Source: Neptunicoccus cionae (GTDB lineage Bacteria > Pseudomonadota > Alphaproteobacteria > Rhodobacterales > Rhodobacteraceae). Taken from it: 64,000 bases of DNA. Positions 35,157-43,779 of this stretch are shown piece after piece (position 1 is the first letter of the stretch; each line of letters opens with the position of its first letter). The stretch is from NCBI RefSeq assembly GCF_014643735.1, contig NZ_BMKA01000004.1, forward strand, positions 186,001 to 250,000, read 5' to 3'. Made by a program: the position numbers and the translations under genes. Under the pieces are notes generated by a model that was not told where the DNA came from, searched no databases, and worked only from the letters and a program-made list of their open reading frames with translations.

Positions 35157-36173
35157 GTGAAAATAACAAATAAAATGAACCGTCGCCATTTCTTGGGGAC
35201 GAGTGCAGCAACTTCATTGTTAATCGGTACAGTCGGGGCAGGGCGCGTTTTTGCCGCCGAGCCGATTAAAACAGCCGGCGTTTATACGGTTCCGGTAGAA
35301 CAGCAGTGGGTCAGCCGGATCCACAAAGCGGCTGTGACCGCGCAGGATCGGGGCGATATCGATTACTCGTTCTCGGAAAATGTCAGCAACACAGACTACG
35401 CCCGCGTGTTGCGCGAATATGCCGAAGCTGGCAACAAGCTGATCATTGGCGAAGTTTTCGGCGCCGAACAAGAAGCCCGAGAAGTTGCGGCGGAATATCC
35501 TGATGTGGCTTTCCTGATGGGGTCCAGTTTCAAGGAAGACGCCGCGCTGCCGAACTTTGCGGTGTTTGATAACTACATTCAGGATGCGTCCTATCTGTCC
35601 GGTATCATTGCCGGTTCCATGACAGAATCCGGCAACATCGGTCTGGTCGGTGGATTCCCGATCCCCGAAGTAAACCGCCTGATGCACGCTTTCATGGCTG
35701 GCGCTAAGGAAATGAACCCTGACATCAAATTTCAGGTCAGCTTTATCGGCAGCTGGTTTGATCCGCCCAAAGCGAAAGAAACAGCCTTCGCAATGATCGA
35801 AAACGGCGCTGATGTTTTGTACGCAGAACGCTTCGGCGTGTCGGATGCAGCCAAAGAAAAAGGCGTGCTGGCAATCGGCAACGTGATTGATACGCAGGCG
35901 GAATATCCCGAAACGGTTGTGGCGTCCGCGATCTGGCATTTTGAACCAACGCTCGACAAAGCCATTGCCGAAGTACAAGCGGGCAGCTTTAAGGCGGCTG
36001 ATTACGGTGTCTATTCCTTCATGGGCGAAGGCGGGACAACCCTTGCACCACTCGGGACGTTCGAGGGCAAAGTGCCTGCGGAAGCTATGGACCTTGTGAA
36101 GTCGCGCGAAGCTGAGATCAAATCCGGTGCTTACACGGTAGAGATCAACGACGCCGAGCCAAAGTCATCCTGA
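35157..36173 (+). CDS. BMP-family substrate-binding protein of a nucleoside/nucleobase ABC importer
   Basis: 338 aa. GTG start at 35157 with a GAGGGAGA site; an ATG at 35175 lacks one. The N-terminus NRRHFLGTSAATSLL looks like a twin-arginine signal, cleaved near RVFAAE. The fold is the BMP/PnrA type of purine nucleoside binders (QDASYLSGIIAGSMTESGNIGLVGG). First gene of an operon with ATPase, two permeases and a cytosine deaminase. Context favours a pyrimidine or other nucleobase/nucleoside as ligand. Confidence 0.9.
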   Translation: MKITNKMNRRHFLGTSAATSLLIGTVGAGRVFAAEPIKTAGVYTVPVEQQWVSRIHKAAVTAQDRGDIDYSFSENVSNTDYARVLREYAEAGNKLIIGEVFGAEQEAREVAAEYPDVAFLMGSSFKEDAALPNFAVFDNYIQDASYLSGIIAGSMTESGNIGLVGGFPIPEVNRLMHAFMAGAKEMNPDIKFQVSFIGSWFDPPKAKETAFAMIENGADVLYAERFGVSDAAKEKGVLAIGNVIDTQAEYPETVVASAIWHFEPTLDKAIAEVQAGSFKAADYGVYSFMGEGGTTLAPLGTFEGKVPAEAMDLVKSREAEIKSGAYTVEINDAEPKSS

Positions 36174-36177
36174 CCTC

Positions 36178-37734
36178 ATGAGTACACACCCAGAAGAGGT
36201 TTTGCGCCTCGACGGGATCACCAAACGCTTTGGAGAGCTGACCGCAAACGACGCGGTCAGCTTTTCTCTGGCAAAGGGTGAGGTCGTCGCGCTGCTTGGT
36301 GAAAACGGAGCCGGTAAAACCACGTTGATGAACATTCTCTTCGGTCAGTATACGGCTGATAACGGGACGGTTTCTGTCTTTGGCAAGACACTTCCGCCGG
36401 GCAACCCCCGTGCGGCGCTGGATGCTGGTGTGGGGATGGTCCACCAGCATTTTACGCTGGCGGACAATATGACCGTGCAAGAGAATATCACCCTAGGCAC
36501 AAGACCCTTGTTCAGTGGGCGGCTTGATCGAAAAGCGGCGCGCCAGCGGATTGTGGAATTGTCCGAACGTTTCCATCTGGCTGTGTCTCCGGATGCGAAA
36601 GTCGGTAGTCTTAGCGTTGGGGAAAGACAGCGTGTGGAAATCCTCAAAGCGCTTTACCGCGATGTGCGCATTCTAATTCTGGATGAACCGACTGCGGTAT
36701 TAACGCCGCAGGAAACGGACGACCTGTTTGCAACGCTGAGACAGGCGATTGCTAACGGTCTTTCGATTATATTTATCTCTCACAAACTCCACGAGGTTAT
36801 GGCCATCGCTGACCGCGTGGTGGTCCTGCGTCACGGTAAAATGGTGGACGGGGTCGCGATCAAAGACACAGACAAAACAGCGCTCGCCGCGTTGATGATG
36901 GGGGCAGAGGCCACACCCCCGTCCGTGGCCCCAGCCAATCCGGGCGCGACGCTGATGGAATTGCGTGACGTGACAACGCGCGATATTGGTAATGCCCCCG
37001 GATTGAAGTCTGTCTCATTGGCTTTGCGATCTGGGCAGATCATTGGGTTGGCCGGAGTATCGGGCAACGGGCAGGCAGCAATGGCGGAGATTGTTGGCGG
37101 GCAGCGCAAACCTGCAGATGGTTCGCTGGCACTGGCAGGGGAGGATATCACCAAATGGACACCCCGCACGGCAGTGCAAAACGGGATCGCTCGCATTCCC
37201 GAGGATCGGCACAAAACGGGAACGATTGCAGATTTTGATCTGACGGAAAATGCTATACTTGAACGGTACAACGATGCCCCCTTCAGCAGGGGAGGGTGGC
37301 TCGACTGGCGAAAATCCCATAGGTTTGCCAGCGAGATTATTGAAAAATACGACGTGCGCTGTCCGGGGCCGGATACAACAATCCGGCTGCTGTCGGGGGG
37401 CAATATGCAAAAGCTGATCTTGGGGCGCGTTCTTGAAGCAGCGCCGCAAATCATTCTAGCGAACCAACCGGTGCGCGGGCTTGATATCGGGGCGGTGAAT
37501 TATGTGCACTCCCAACTACTGGAAGCACGGAATCGCGGTGCGGCGGTCTTGCTGATCTCTGAAGATCTGGATGAAATCATGGGTTTGGCCGATGTTATTT
37601 ATGTGATAGCGGAAGGCCGCTTGTCTCCGACATTTGCGCGGGGTGAAAAAACGCCCGCAGAGCTGGGATTGTGGATGGCGGGGCAGGGGTTCGATGAACC
37701 TGTGCGCGAAGAAGGGGGTCACCATGCGTCTTGA
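36178..37734 (+). CDS. Nucleoside/nucleobase ABC importer ATPase with two nucleotide-binding domains
   Basis: 518 aa with tandem ABC domains as in sugar and nucleoside importers. First domain: Walker A GENGAGKT near 39, signature LSVGERQRVEIL and Walker B ILILDEPTAVL. Second domain: degenerate Walker A GVSGNGQAA near 298, signature LSGGNMQKLILGR and altered Walker B IILANQPVRGLDIG. The degenerate second site is typical for the family. It follows the BMP gene by four bases and overlaps the next permease by 11 bases. Confidence 0.93.
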   Translation: MSTHPEEVLRLDGITKRFGELTANDAVSFSLAKGEVVALLGENGAGKTTLMNILFGQYTADNGTVSVFGKTLPPGNPRAALDAGVGMVHQHFTLADNMTVQENITLGTRPLFSGRLDRKAARQRIVELSERFHLAVSPDAKVGSLSVGERQRVEILKALYRDVRILILDEPTAVLTPQETDDLFATLRQAIANGLSIIFISHKLHEVMAIADRVVVLRHGKMVDGVAIKDTDKTALAALMMGAEATPPSVAPANPGATLMELRDVTTRDIGNAPGLKSVSLALRSGQIIGLAGVSGNGQAAMAEIVGGQRKPADGSLALAGEDITKWTPRTAVQNGIARIPEDRHKTGTIADFDLTENAILERYNDAPFSRGGWLDWRKSHRFASEIIEKYDVRCPGPDTTIRLLSGGNMQKLILGRVLEAAPQIILANQPVRGLDIGAVNYVHSQLLEARNRGAAVLLISEDLDEIMGLADVIYVIAEGRLSPTFARGEKTPAELGLWMAGQGFDEPVREEGGHHAS

Positions 37735-38773
37735 ACCGATTGAAAACCCGACGGTTTTGCGCAAGCTGGGTCTACCCGCCGCTGCACTGGCGGCGACCTT
37801 TCTGGTGGCTTCTCTTTTGGCGATGGCCGCCGGTGCCAATCCGTTTTCAGTCTTCGGGTTGATTCTGAAAGGGGCGTTCGGGTCTAAATTTGCAGTGCTC
37901 GAGACTTTGAACCGTGCAACGCCCCTTATTTTTACGGGGCTGGCGGTGGCCATCGCGTTTCGGGCTAAATTCTGGAACATCGGGGCAGAGGCACAGCTTT
38001 ACGCGGGTGCCTTGGTCACAGTGGTGCTGGGCACGGGGTTCCTGCAGTGGCCTGCCTTTGCGATCCTGCCAGTGCTCATTCTTTTCGCGGTACTGGCGGG
38101 TGCGATTGTGCTGTTGGTGCCAGCTTTGCTCAAGACGCGGTTTGGTGTCGATGAAGTTGTCACCACGTTGCTGTTCAACTTTATCTTTTTGCTGTTCATT
38201 TCTATGCTGCTGGAAGGTCCTCTTAAAGATCCGATGGGCATGGGCTGGCCCAAGTCCGCGCGCTTGATACCCGACGCCCGCTTGCCCCGCATTGTTGACG
38301 GATTACGATTGCATTGGGGATTTGGACTGGCGCTGATTTCAGCGGTGATGATCTGGATCATTCAGACCCGCAGTACGCTCGGCTATGAAATGCGCGCGGT
38401 TGGTTTGAATAAAGAGGCGGCCGCTTTCGCTGGTATTCCGGTCAATCGTGTGCTGGTGAAAACCGCGCTCCTGTCCGGTGGTCTTGCCGCGCTGGCCGGT
38501 TTCTCCGAGGTGGCGGGGTTGAAGGGCAGTCTGACGCTCGATCTGTCGCCGGGGTTTGGTTACACCGGAATTATCGTTGCGATGCTGGCGCTGCTGAATC
38601 CGCTTGGGGTCGTTGTGGCGGCCCTGTTTGTTGCTGGCATTTTTGTAGGCGCCGACAGCATGAGCCGCGCGGCCGATGTGCCGACCTATCTGGCTGATAT
38701 CATGCTGGCGAGCGCGCTCTTGATGATGGTGCTGGCGATTATGCTGACCCGTTTCCGCGTGGTGAGAGGCTGA
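37724..38773 (+). CDS. Nucleoside/nucleobase ABC importer permease 1
   Basis: 349 aa, inner-membrane permease of the BPD_transp_2 family with about ten hydrophobic helices. Family stretches are RAKFWNIGAEAQLYAGA, RFGVDEVVTTLLFNFI and MRAVGLNKEAAAFAGIPV. The ATG at 37724 lies inside the end of the ATPase gene and removes a 30-residue non-membrane extension. It is two bases before the second permease gene. Confidence 0.92.
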   Translation: MRLEPIENPTVLRKLGLPAAALAATFLVASLLAMAAGANPFSVFGLILKGAFGSKFAVLETLNRATPLIFTGLAVAIAFRAKFWNIGAEAQLYAGALVTVVLGTGFLQWPAFAILPVLILFAVLAGAIVLLVPALLKTRFGVDEVVTTLLFNFIFLLFISMLLEGPLKDPMGMGWPKSARLIPDARLPRIVDGLRLHWGFGLALISAVMIWIIQTRSTLGYEMRAVGLNKEAAAFAGIPVNRVLVKTALLSGGLAALAGFSEVAGLKGSLTLDLSPGFGYTGIIVAMLALLNPLGVVVAALFVAGIFVGADSMSRAADVPTYLADIMLASALLMMVLAIMLTRFRVVRG

Positions 38774-38775
38774 TT

Positions 38776-39720
38776 ATGGACATTATCGAAATACTCTTCA
38801 CCGCCAGTTTTTGGGCCGCCGCCATCCGAATTGCAACTCCGCTGATCCTTGCCACCATGGGAGAGTTGATCTGCGAAAGGGCAGGGGTGTTGAACCTCGG
38901 GATCGAAGGCATCATGGTCGTCGGCGCTTTTGCAGGCTGGATGGCGGTCTATTCGGGAACCGGTCTTTGGGTCGGGGTTGCCGTGGCTTTTGCTGTGGGC
39001 ATGGTCTTTGGCCTGTTGCACAGCACGCTCACAGTCCCCTTTGGATTGTCCCAACATGTGGTCGGTCTGGGCGTAACGCTTCTGGCCACGTCGGCAACGT
39101 ATTACGCCTATCGCTTGGCCTTGCCCGAAGTGACCAGCCCGCCAAAAATTGCCGCCTTCCAACCGTATGAAGTTCCGCTCCTCTCGGAGATTCCTTTCGT
39201 CGGAGAGGCATTATTCGCGCAAACACCCTTCACTTATTTCGCATTCCTGTTGGTGGCTGCGGTTGCCATCGTGCTCTATCGCACGCCATTGGGTCTAGCG
39301 GTACGCGCCGTCGGGGAGAACCCTTCGGCGGTGGCGGCGCAGGGTCTGTCTGTGACGGCGATCCGCATGGGGGCGGTGATTGTGGGCAGCGGGTTTATGG
39401 CAATGGGGGGCGCATTCCTGACCATGTCCGCGTTCGACAGTTTCTTCTTTGAAATGGTGAACGGACGCGGCTGGATTTGTATTGCGCTTGTTGTCTTCGG
39501 GTCTTGGCGACCAGGTAAAGCGCTGCTTGGCGCGGTCTTGTTTGCCGCTTTCGACGCCTTGCAGATCAGGGTACAACAAACTGAAATTGGGGCAGAAATA
39601 CCCTATCAAATCTTCCTGATGATGCCTTATATCCTTTCCATTCTTGCGCTTGTCGTGATGTCACGCCGCGCCGAAGTTCCCGCCGCCCTGATGGTGCCGT
39701 TCAATAAAGGAGAACGCTGA
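38776..39720 (+). CDS. Nucleoside/nucleobase ABC importer permease 2
   Basis: 314 aa, second permease of the pair. It has eight to nine hydrophobic helices, with the family motif GELICERAGVLNLGIEGIM near the N-terminus and VRAVGENPSAVAAQGLSV in the cytoplasmic loop. Its stop TGA and the next gene's ATG share one base (TGATG, 39720), so translation is coupled to the deaminase. Confidence 0.93.
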   Translation: MDIIEILFTASFWAAAIRIATPLILATMGELICERAGVLNLGIEGIMVVGAFAGWMAVYSGTGLWVGVAVAFAVGMVFGLLHSTLTVPFGLSQHVVGLGVTLLATSATYYAYRLALPEVTSPPKIAAFQPYEVPLLSEIPFVGEALFAQTPFTYFAFLLVAAVAIVLYRTPLGLAVRAVGENPSAVAAQGLSVTAIRMGAVIVGSGFMAMGGAFLTMSAFDSFFFEMVNGRGWICIALVVFGSWRPGKALLGAVLFAAFDALQIRVQQTEIGAEIPYQIFLMMPYILSILALVVMSRRAEVPAALMVPFNKGER

Positions 39721-41000
39721 TGTTTGATCTGATCGTAAAAGGGGGCAATCTTCCTAACGGGCAGGTGGCTGATATCGGCATACGCGACGGGTTGATTGCA
39801 GCGATCGAACCGCTCGACGGGGCCGAAGCCGCAGAAACCGTAGAGGCGCAGGGTGATCTTGTGTCACCGCCCTTTGTCGATCCGCATTTCCACATGGACG
39901 CGACTCTGTCCTACGGTCTGCCGCGGATCAATGAATCTGGCACCCTGCTGGAAGGCATCGGCCTTTGGGGGGAGCTGAAAGAGATCGTCACGCAGGACGA
40001 TATGGTCACGCGCGCGCTGGAATATTGCGACTGGGCGGCGAGCATGGGTTTGCTGTCAATCCGTAGCCATGTGGACACATGTGATGACCGTTTGCTCGGT
40101 GTGGAAGCCATGCTGGACGTTCGCGCAAAGGTTAAAGATTACATTGACCTGCAACTCGTTGCTTTCCCTCAGGATGGCTTCTATCGTGATCCCACCGCGC
40201 GGGAAAATACGATCCGCGCTTTGGATATGGGTGTGGATGTGGTTGGGGGCATTCCCCACTTTGAACGCACGATGGCAGATGGTGCTGCATCCGTGAAGGA
40301 ACTTTGCGAAATCGCCGCCGAACGTGGTTTGCAGGTAGATATGCATTGCGATGAAACCGACGACCCAATGTCGCGCCACATCGAAACGCTGGCTTATGAA
40401 ACCACGCGGCTCGGGTTGCAGGGGCGGGTTGCCGGATCGCACCTGACCTCGATGCACTCTATGGATAACTACTATGTTTCCAAACTGTTGCCGATGGTGG
40501 CTGAAGCAGAAATCAGCGCCATTCCGAACCCTCTGATTAACATCGTCATTCAGGGGCGTCACGACAGCTTCCCGAAACGGCGGGGCCTGACGCGGGTGAA
40601 GGAAATGTTGGCAATGGGGATCAATGTTGGCTGGGGACAGGATTGTGTGCTTGACCCTTGGTATTCCTTGGGCACTGCGGACATGCTGGATGTGGCCTTC
40701 ATGGGATTGCATGTGGCGCAAATGACCAGTCCCGATGAAATGCGCACCTGTTTCGATATGGTGACTGCAAACAACGCCAAGACCCTTGGCTTGCAAGATT
40801 ACGGATTGCGGGTTGGGGCGCAAGCCTCGCTTGTGGTGCTGGATGCGTCCAACCCGATAGAGGCGCTGCGATTACGGGCGGCGCGGTTGTGTGTGGTGTC
40901 TAAAGGGCGGGTGATCAGCCGCACCCCGCGCGCAGATGCGAGCCTTTCCATCGCGGGGCGGCCCGGACGTGTACGCCGCCGGCATCAGGTCAAACCCTGA
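39720..41000 (+). CDS. codA: Cytosine deaminase-like amidohydrolase (CodA family)
   Basis: 426 aa. Amidohydrolase barrel with metal site FVDPHFHMDATLSYG near residue 62, His in VDMHCDETDDP near 212, His in SHLTSMHSM near 246 and Asp in VGWGQDCVLDPWY near 308. All fit E. coli CodA, which deaminates cytosine and related bases. It is last in the importer operon, so the importer probably brings in cytosine, cytidine-like compounds or another cyclic amidine base. Close relatives act on other bases, so exact specificity is open. The C-terminal tail is basic. Converges on the UdgX gene with an 11-base overlap. Confidence 0.85.
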   Translation: MFDLIVKGGNLPNGQVADIGIRDGLIAAIEPLDGAEAAETVEAQGDLVSPPFVDPHFHMDATLSYGLPRINESGTLLEGIGLWGELKEIVTQDDMVTRALEYCDWAASMGLLSIRSHVDTCDDRLLGVEAMLDVRAKVKDYIDLQLVAFPQDGFYRDPTARENTIRALDMGVDVVGGIPHFERTMADGAASVKELCEIAAERGLQVDMHCDETDDPMSRHIETLAYETTRLGLQGRVAGSHLTSMHSMDNYYVSKLLPMVAEAEISAIPNPLINIVIQGRHDSFPKRRGLTRVKEMLAMGINVGWGQDCVLDPWYSLGTADMLDVAFMGLHVAQMTSPDEMRTCFDMVTANNAKTLGLQDYGLRVGAQASLVVLDASNPIEALRLRAARLCVVSKGRVISRTPRADASLSIAGRPGRVRRRHQVKP

Positions 41001-42435
41001 TCGTAAGATCCTGTGCAAGCTGATTGGCGCGCGCCAGATCTGCCCGTAGCAAATCTGTTGCCGCTTGCCGCGCGGCGGGATCTTGCAACCGCAGCAGATA
41101 GGATGGATGGAACGTCAACACCACCGGTGTTCCGTCGTCCAACTGGTGGACCTTGCCACGCCGCTGTCCGATGTTCTTACCATTGCCGGTAAGGGACAGC
41201 GCCGCGCTCGCCCCCATCGCAAGGATTACGCGGGGTTGCACGGCCGTGCGCTCCGCATCAAGCCACCATTTGCATTGCTCCACTTCGGTCGTGCTCGGCT
41301 GTTGGTGTATCCGGCGCTTGCCACGGGGTTTGAATTTGAAATGTTTCACCGCGTTGGTGACATAGGCTTTGTCGCGGTCCACACCTGCTTCTGCACATAT
41401 TTGATCGAACAGTTTGCCCGCTGGACCGACGAATGGTCTCCCCGCAAGATCTTCGGTATCGCCGGGTTGTTCGCCGACAATCATCAAAGACGCACCCATC
41501 GGCCCTTCGCCGGGGACCGCTTGTGTGGCGTTGCAATGCAGCGGACAGCGGGTACAGGCAGAGAACTCGGCACGCAGCGCATCGGCATCGCCGGACCAGA
41601 CAGACTCCGGCAGACGCGCCAGTTGTTGTTGCACCTTTTCAACACGAAGCGGCGGCAGGGAGGGGGCTGCCTCGTTCATGGCGCGCACGCGGGCAGGGGC
41701 TGACGCGATCAGGTCGGGGATTGCAGCCGCCTCGGGCATGTTCTTCCAGTACTTCTTTGGCATCTCCGATTGCATCGCTTTCACTTTCACCCGTGCCGGA
41801 TTGAAAATATTGCGAAAATAGGTCGTCCAAAGCTGCTCGCTCGCGTCTTCAGGCAGGGGTGGCTTGGACTGTCCTGCACTAAAACTGATCTCTCCGTTGA
41901 CGAAATTAGCGGTGACGCTGGGCGTAATGATGCGCCAGTCCATATCGCCAAAACGCCGCGCGAAAAATGTGGAAGTTGGTTCAACTGTAAAGTGGCTCGG
42001 CTCAAACCATGCTGCGAAAGAACGGCGGGGATCATCGGGTGAACCGATCTCGCGGAAGCGCACAAAAGCCTTCATCTTATGCTGACAGCGGTGCACGTTC
42101 TTTTCCATCCGCCGCAATTGCGCCAGTTCGGGATCAGCCCGATCGCTCAGCAGATGGGGCATGTCACGCAGCCGCCACAACACACGATAAAGAAGCGCAA
42201 AGCGGGAGGGATCACTGTGCCAAACCACGGAACGGGCGAGAGAGATGAACTCTTTTGGAACCGTCAGAACCGTATCCGTTTGGGGCGGCGGCGCAGAGTC
42301 CCACAGACCGGCGGGGGTGGTTTCATCCCCCCAACTGACATCGCAAGGCGGAATGTTCGCGTTGATCAAACCCCGCGCCGCATCCCGCCATGCCTGTGCC
42401 GCGCCGATCATCGGCATGGTCATCCGGATTGTCAT
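40990..42435 (-). CDS. Fusion of DUF4130 (TIGR03915-like) with UdgX-type uracil-DNA glycosylase
   Basis: 481 aa. Residues about 55-250 are the DUF4130/TIGR03915 domain found next to DNA-repair radical SAM proteins. Residues about 285-475 are a uracil-DNA glycosylase of the UdgX branch. That part has motif A GEQPGD at 321-326, the UdgX-specific loop GKRRIHQQP with His377, and motif B FHPSYLLR near 442. Cys294, Cys297 and Cys388 are likely Fe-S ligands. UdgX enzymes trap themselves covalently on uracil-DNA through the His of the KRRIH loop. The start overlaps the radical SAM stop (ATGA, 42432-42435). Probably a DNA lesion-processing pair. Confidence 0.9.
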   Translation of the reverse strand: MTIRMTMPMIGAAQAWRDAARGLINANIPPCDVSWGDETTPAGLWDSAPPPQTDTVLTVPKEFISLARSVVWHSDPSRFALLYRVLWRLRDMPHLLSDRADPELAQLRRMEKNVHRCQHKMKAFVRFREIGSPDDPRRSFAAWFEPSHFTVEPTSTFFARRFGDMDWRIITPSVTANFVNGEISFSAGQSKPPLPEDASEQLWTTYFRNIFNPARVKVKAMQSEMPKKYWKNMPEAAAIPDLIASAPARVRAMNEAAPSLPPLRVEKVQQQLARLPESVWSGDADALRAEFSACTRCPLHCNATQAVPGEGPMGASLMIVGEQPGDTEDLAGRPFVGPAGKLFDQICAEAGVDRDKAYVTNAVKHFKFKPRGKRRIHQQPSTTEVEQCKWWLDAERTAVQPRVILAMGASAALSLTGNGKNIGQRRGKVHQLDDGTPVVLTFHPSYLLRLQDPAARQAATDLLRADLARANQLAQDLTIRV

Positions 42436-43667
42436 AACAGGCTCAACTGCACTGGCGGGGGGGCAAACCGCGCGCGCAAATCCGCGCTGTCGATCAGTTT
42501 GTTGGGCGACCAACCAGTGGCTGTCACAAACGAGCGCGCTTTCTTCATGGAGATGCCCATGCGGGTTAGATCTTCATACCGCAGACTGCGGTGACGCCTT
42601 GTGGAAAGAATGCGATTGACCGTGCGCACGCCAAAGCCCGGCACCCGTAACAACAGCTCCCGACTGGCCTTATTCACGTCGAGTGGAAACAACCCGCGAT
42701 GGGCCAGCGCCCAAGCCAGCTTCGGATCATAATCCAGTTCCAGATTTCCGTCCTTGGTCACATCAGTAATTTCGTCCAATTCAAACCCGTAGAACCGCAG
42801 CAGCCAGTCCGCCTGATAAAGCCGGTGTTCCCGTTGCAGGGGCGGGCGGATCAACGGCAGATTTTTCGAGCTGTCGGGAATGGGCGAGAAAGCGGAATAA
42901 TACACCCGCTTCAAGCCGTAGCTGGAATAAAGCCGCGTGGACTGGCCAAGGATTGTCGCATCGTTGGACGCATCTGCCCCGACGATGACTTGTGTCGATT
43001 GCCCTGCAGGCGCGAACTTCGGCGGGCGCTTGCCCGTATGGGATTTATCTTTGCTGACTTCTTTACGCAAACGGACATGCCCCATTGCCTTGCGGATCTG
43101 CGCGGGATCTTTTTCCGGCGCGTATTGGGTCACAGCTGAATCTGTAGGCAGTTCCACGTTAATCGACAAGCGATCCGCAAGCAGTCCTGCTTCCTCTATC
43201 AGTTCCGGCGCGGCATCGGGTATGGTTTTGAGATGGATATACCCGCGGAAATTTTCCTCATGCCGCAGTTTGCGGGCGATCTGCACCATTTCGGACATCG
43301 TCACGTCAGGGGAGCGGATAATACCGGACGACAGGAACAGGCCTTCGATATAATTTCTACGGTAAAATTCGATAGTTAGCTTAACAACTTCATCCACCGT
43401 AAAGCGCGCGCGTTCCACGTTTGACGACACGCGGTTTACGCAATAGGCGCAGTCATAAATGCAGAAATTCGTCATCAAGATTTTCAAAAGCGAAATACAT
43501 CTACCGTCAGGCGCATAAGCGTGACAAATTCCGCTGCCGCCATTGGAGCCAAGCCCTTTCCCATCGCGGGAGTCCCGTCTGGTGGACCCAGAAGAGGCGC
43601 AGGAGGCATCATATTTCGCGGCATCGCTAAGGATGGCAAGTTTGGATTCTATAGATCGTGTGCTCAT
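42432..43667 (-). CDS. Putative DNA modification/repair radical SAM protein (TIGR03916-like)
   Basis: 411 aa. The radical SAM cluster motif CxxxCxxC is at Cys69, Cys73 and Cys76 (CIYDCAYC). The barrel runs to about residue 300. The C-terminus carries a helix-hairpin-helix DNA-binding element (LLLRVPGFGVRTVNRILSTRR) near 345-365. An additional cysteine pair near 48 and 57 may matter. The enzyme's DNA substrate is not known for the family. It is translationally coupled to the UdgX fusion, which supports a joint DNA repair or modification role. Confidence 0.9.
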   Translation of the reverse strand: MSTRSIESKLAILSDAAKYDASCASSGSTRRDSRDGKGLGSNGGSGICHAYAPDGRCISLLKILMTNFCIYDCAYCVNRVSSNVERARFTVDEVVKLTIEFYRRNYIEGLFLSSGIIRSPDVTMSEMVQIARKLRHEENFRGYIHLKTIPDAAPELIEEAGLLADRLSINVELPTDSAVTQYAPEKDPAQIRKAMGHVRLRKEVSKDKSHTGKRPPKFAPAGQSTQVIVGADASNDATILGQSTRLYSSYGLKRVYYSAFSPIPDSSKNLPLIRPPLQREHRLYQADWLLRFYGFELDEITDVTKDGNLELDYDPKLAWALAHRGLFPLDVNKASRELLLRVPGFGVRTVNRILSTRRHRSLRYEDLTRMGISMKKARSFVTATGWSPNKLIDSADLRARFAPPPVQLSLL

Positions 43668-43779
43668 GTGTTCACTATACGTTCCTGTCGGCGTGAAAAC
43701 AATAGGAACACCCGCATAGCGTGCTTGCGCCGGTGAAAATTCGCCGATGACGTTAAGGCAGCAGGCGGGCGAAGGTGAT

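Noticed and set aside
36298-36324. Possible P-loop protein distinct from the importer ATPase
   Set aside because: It is simply the first Walker A of the tandem ABC ATPase; no separate gene is needed.
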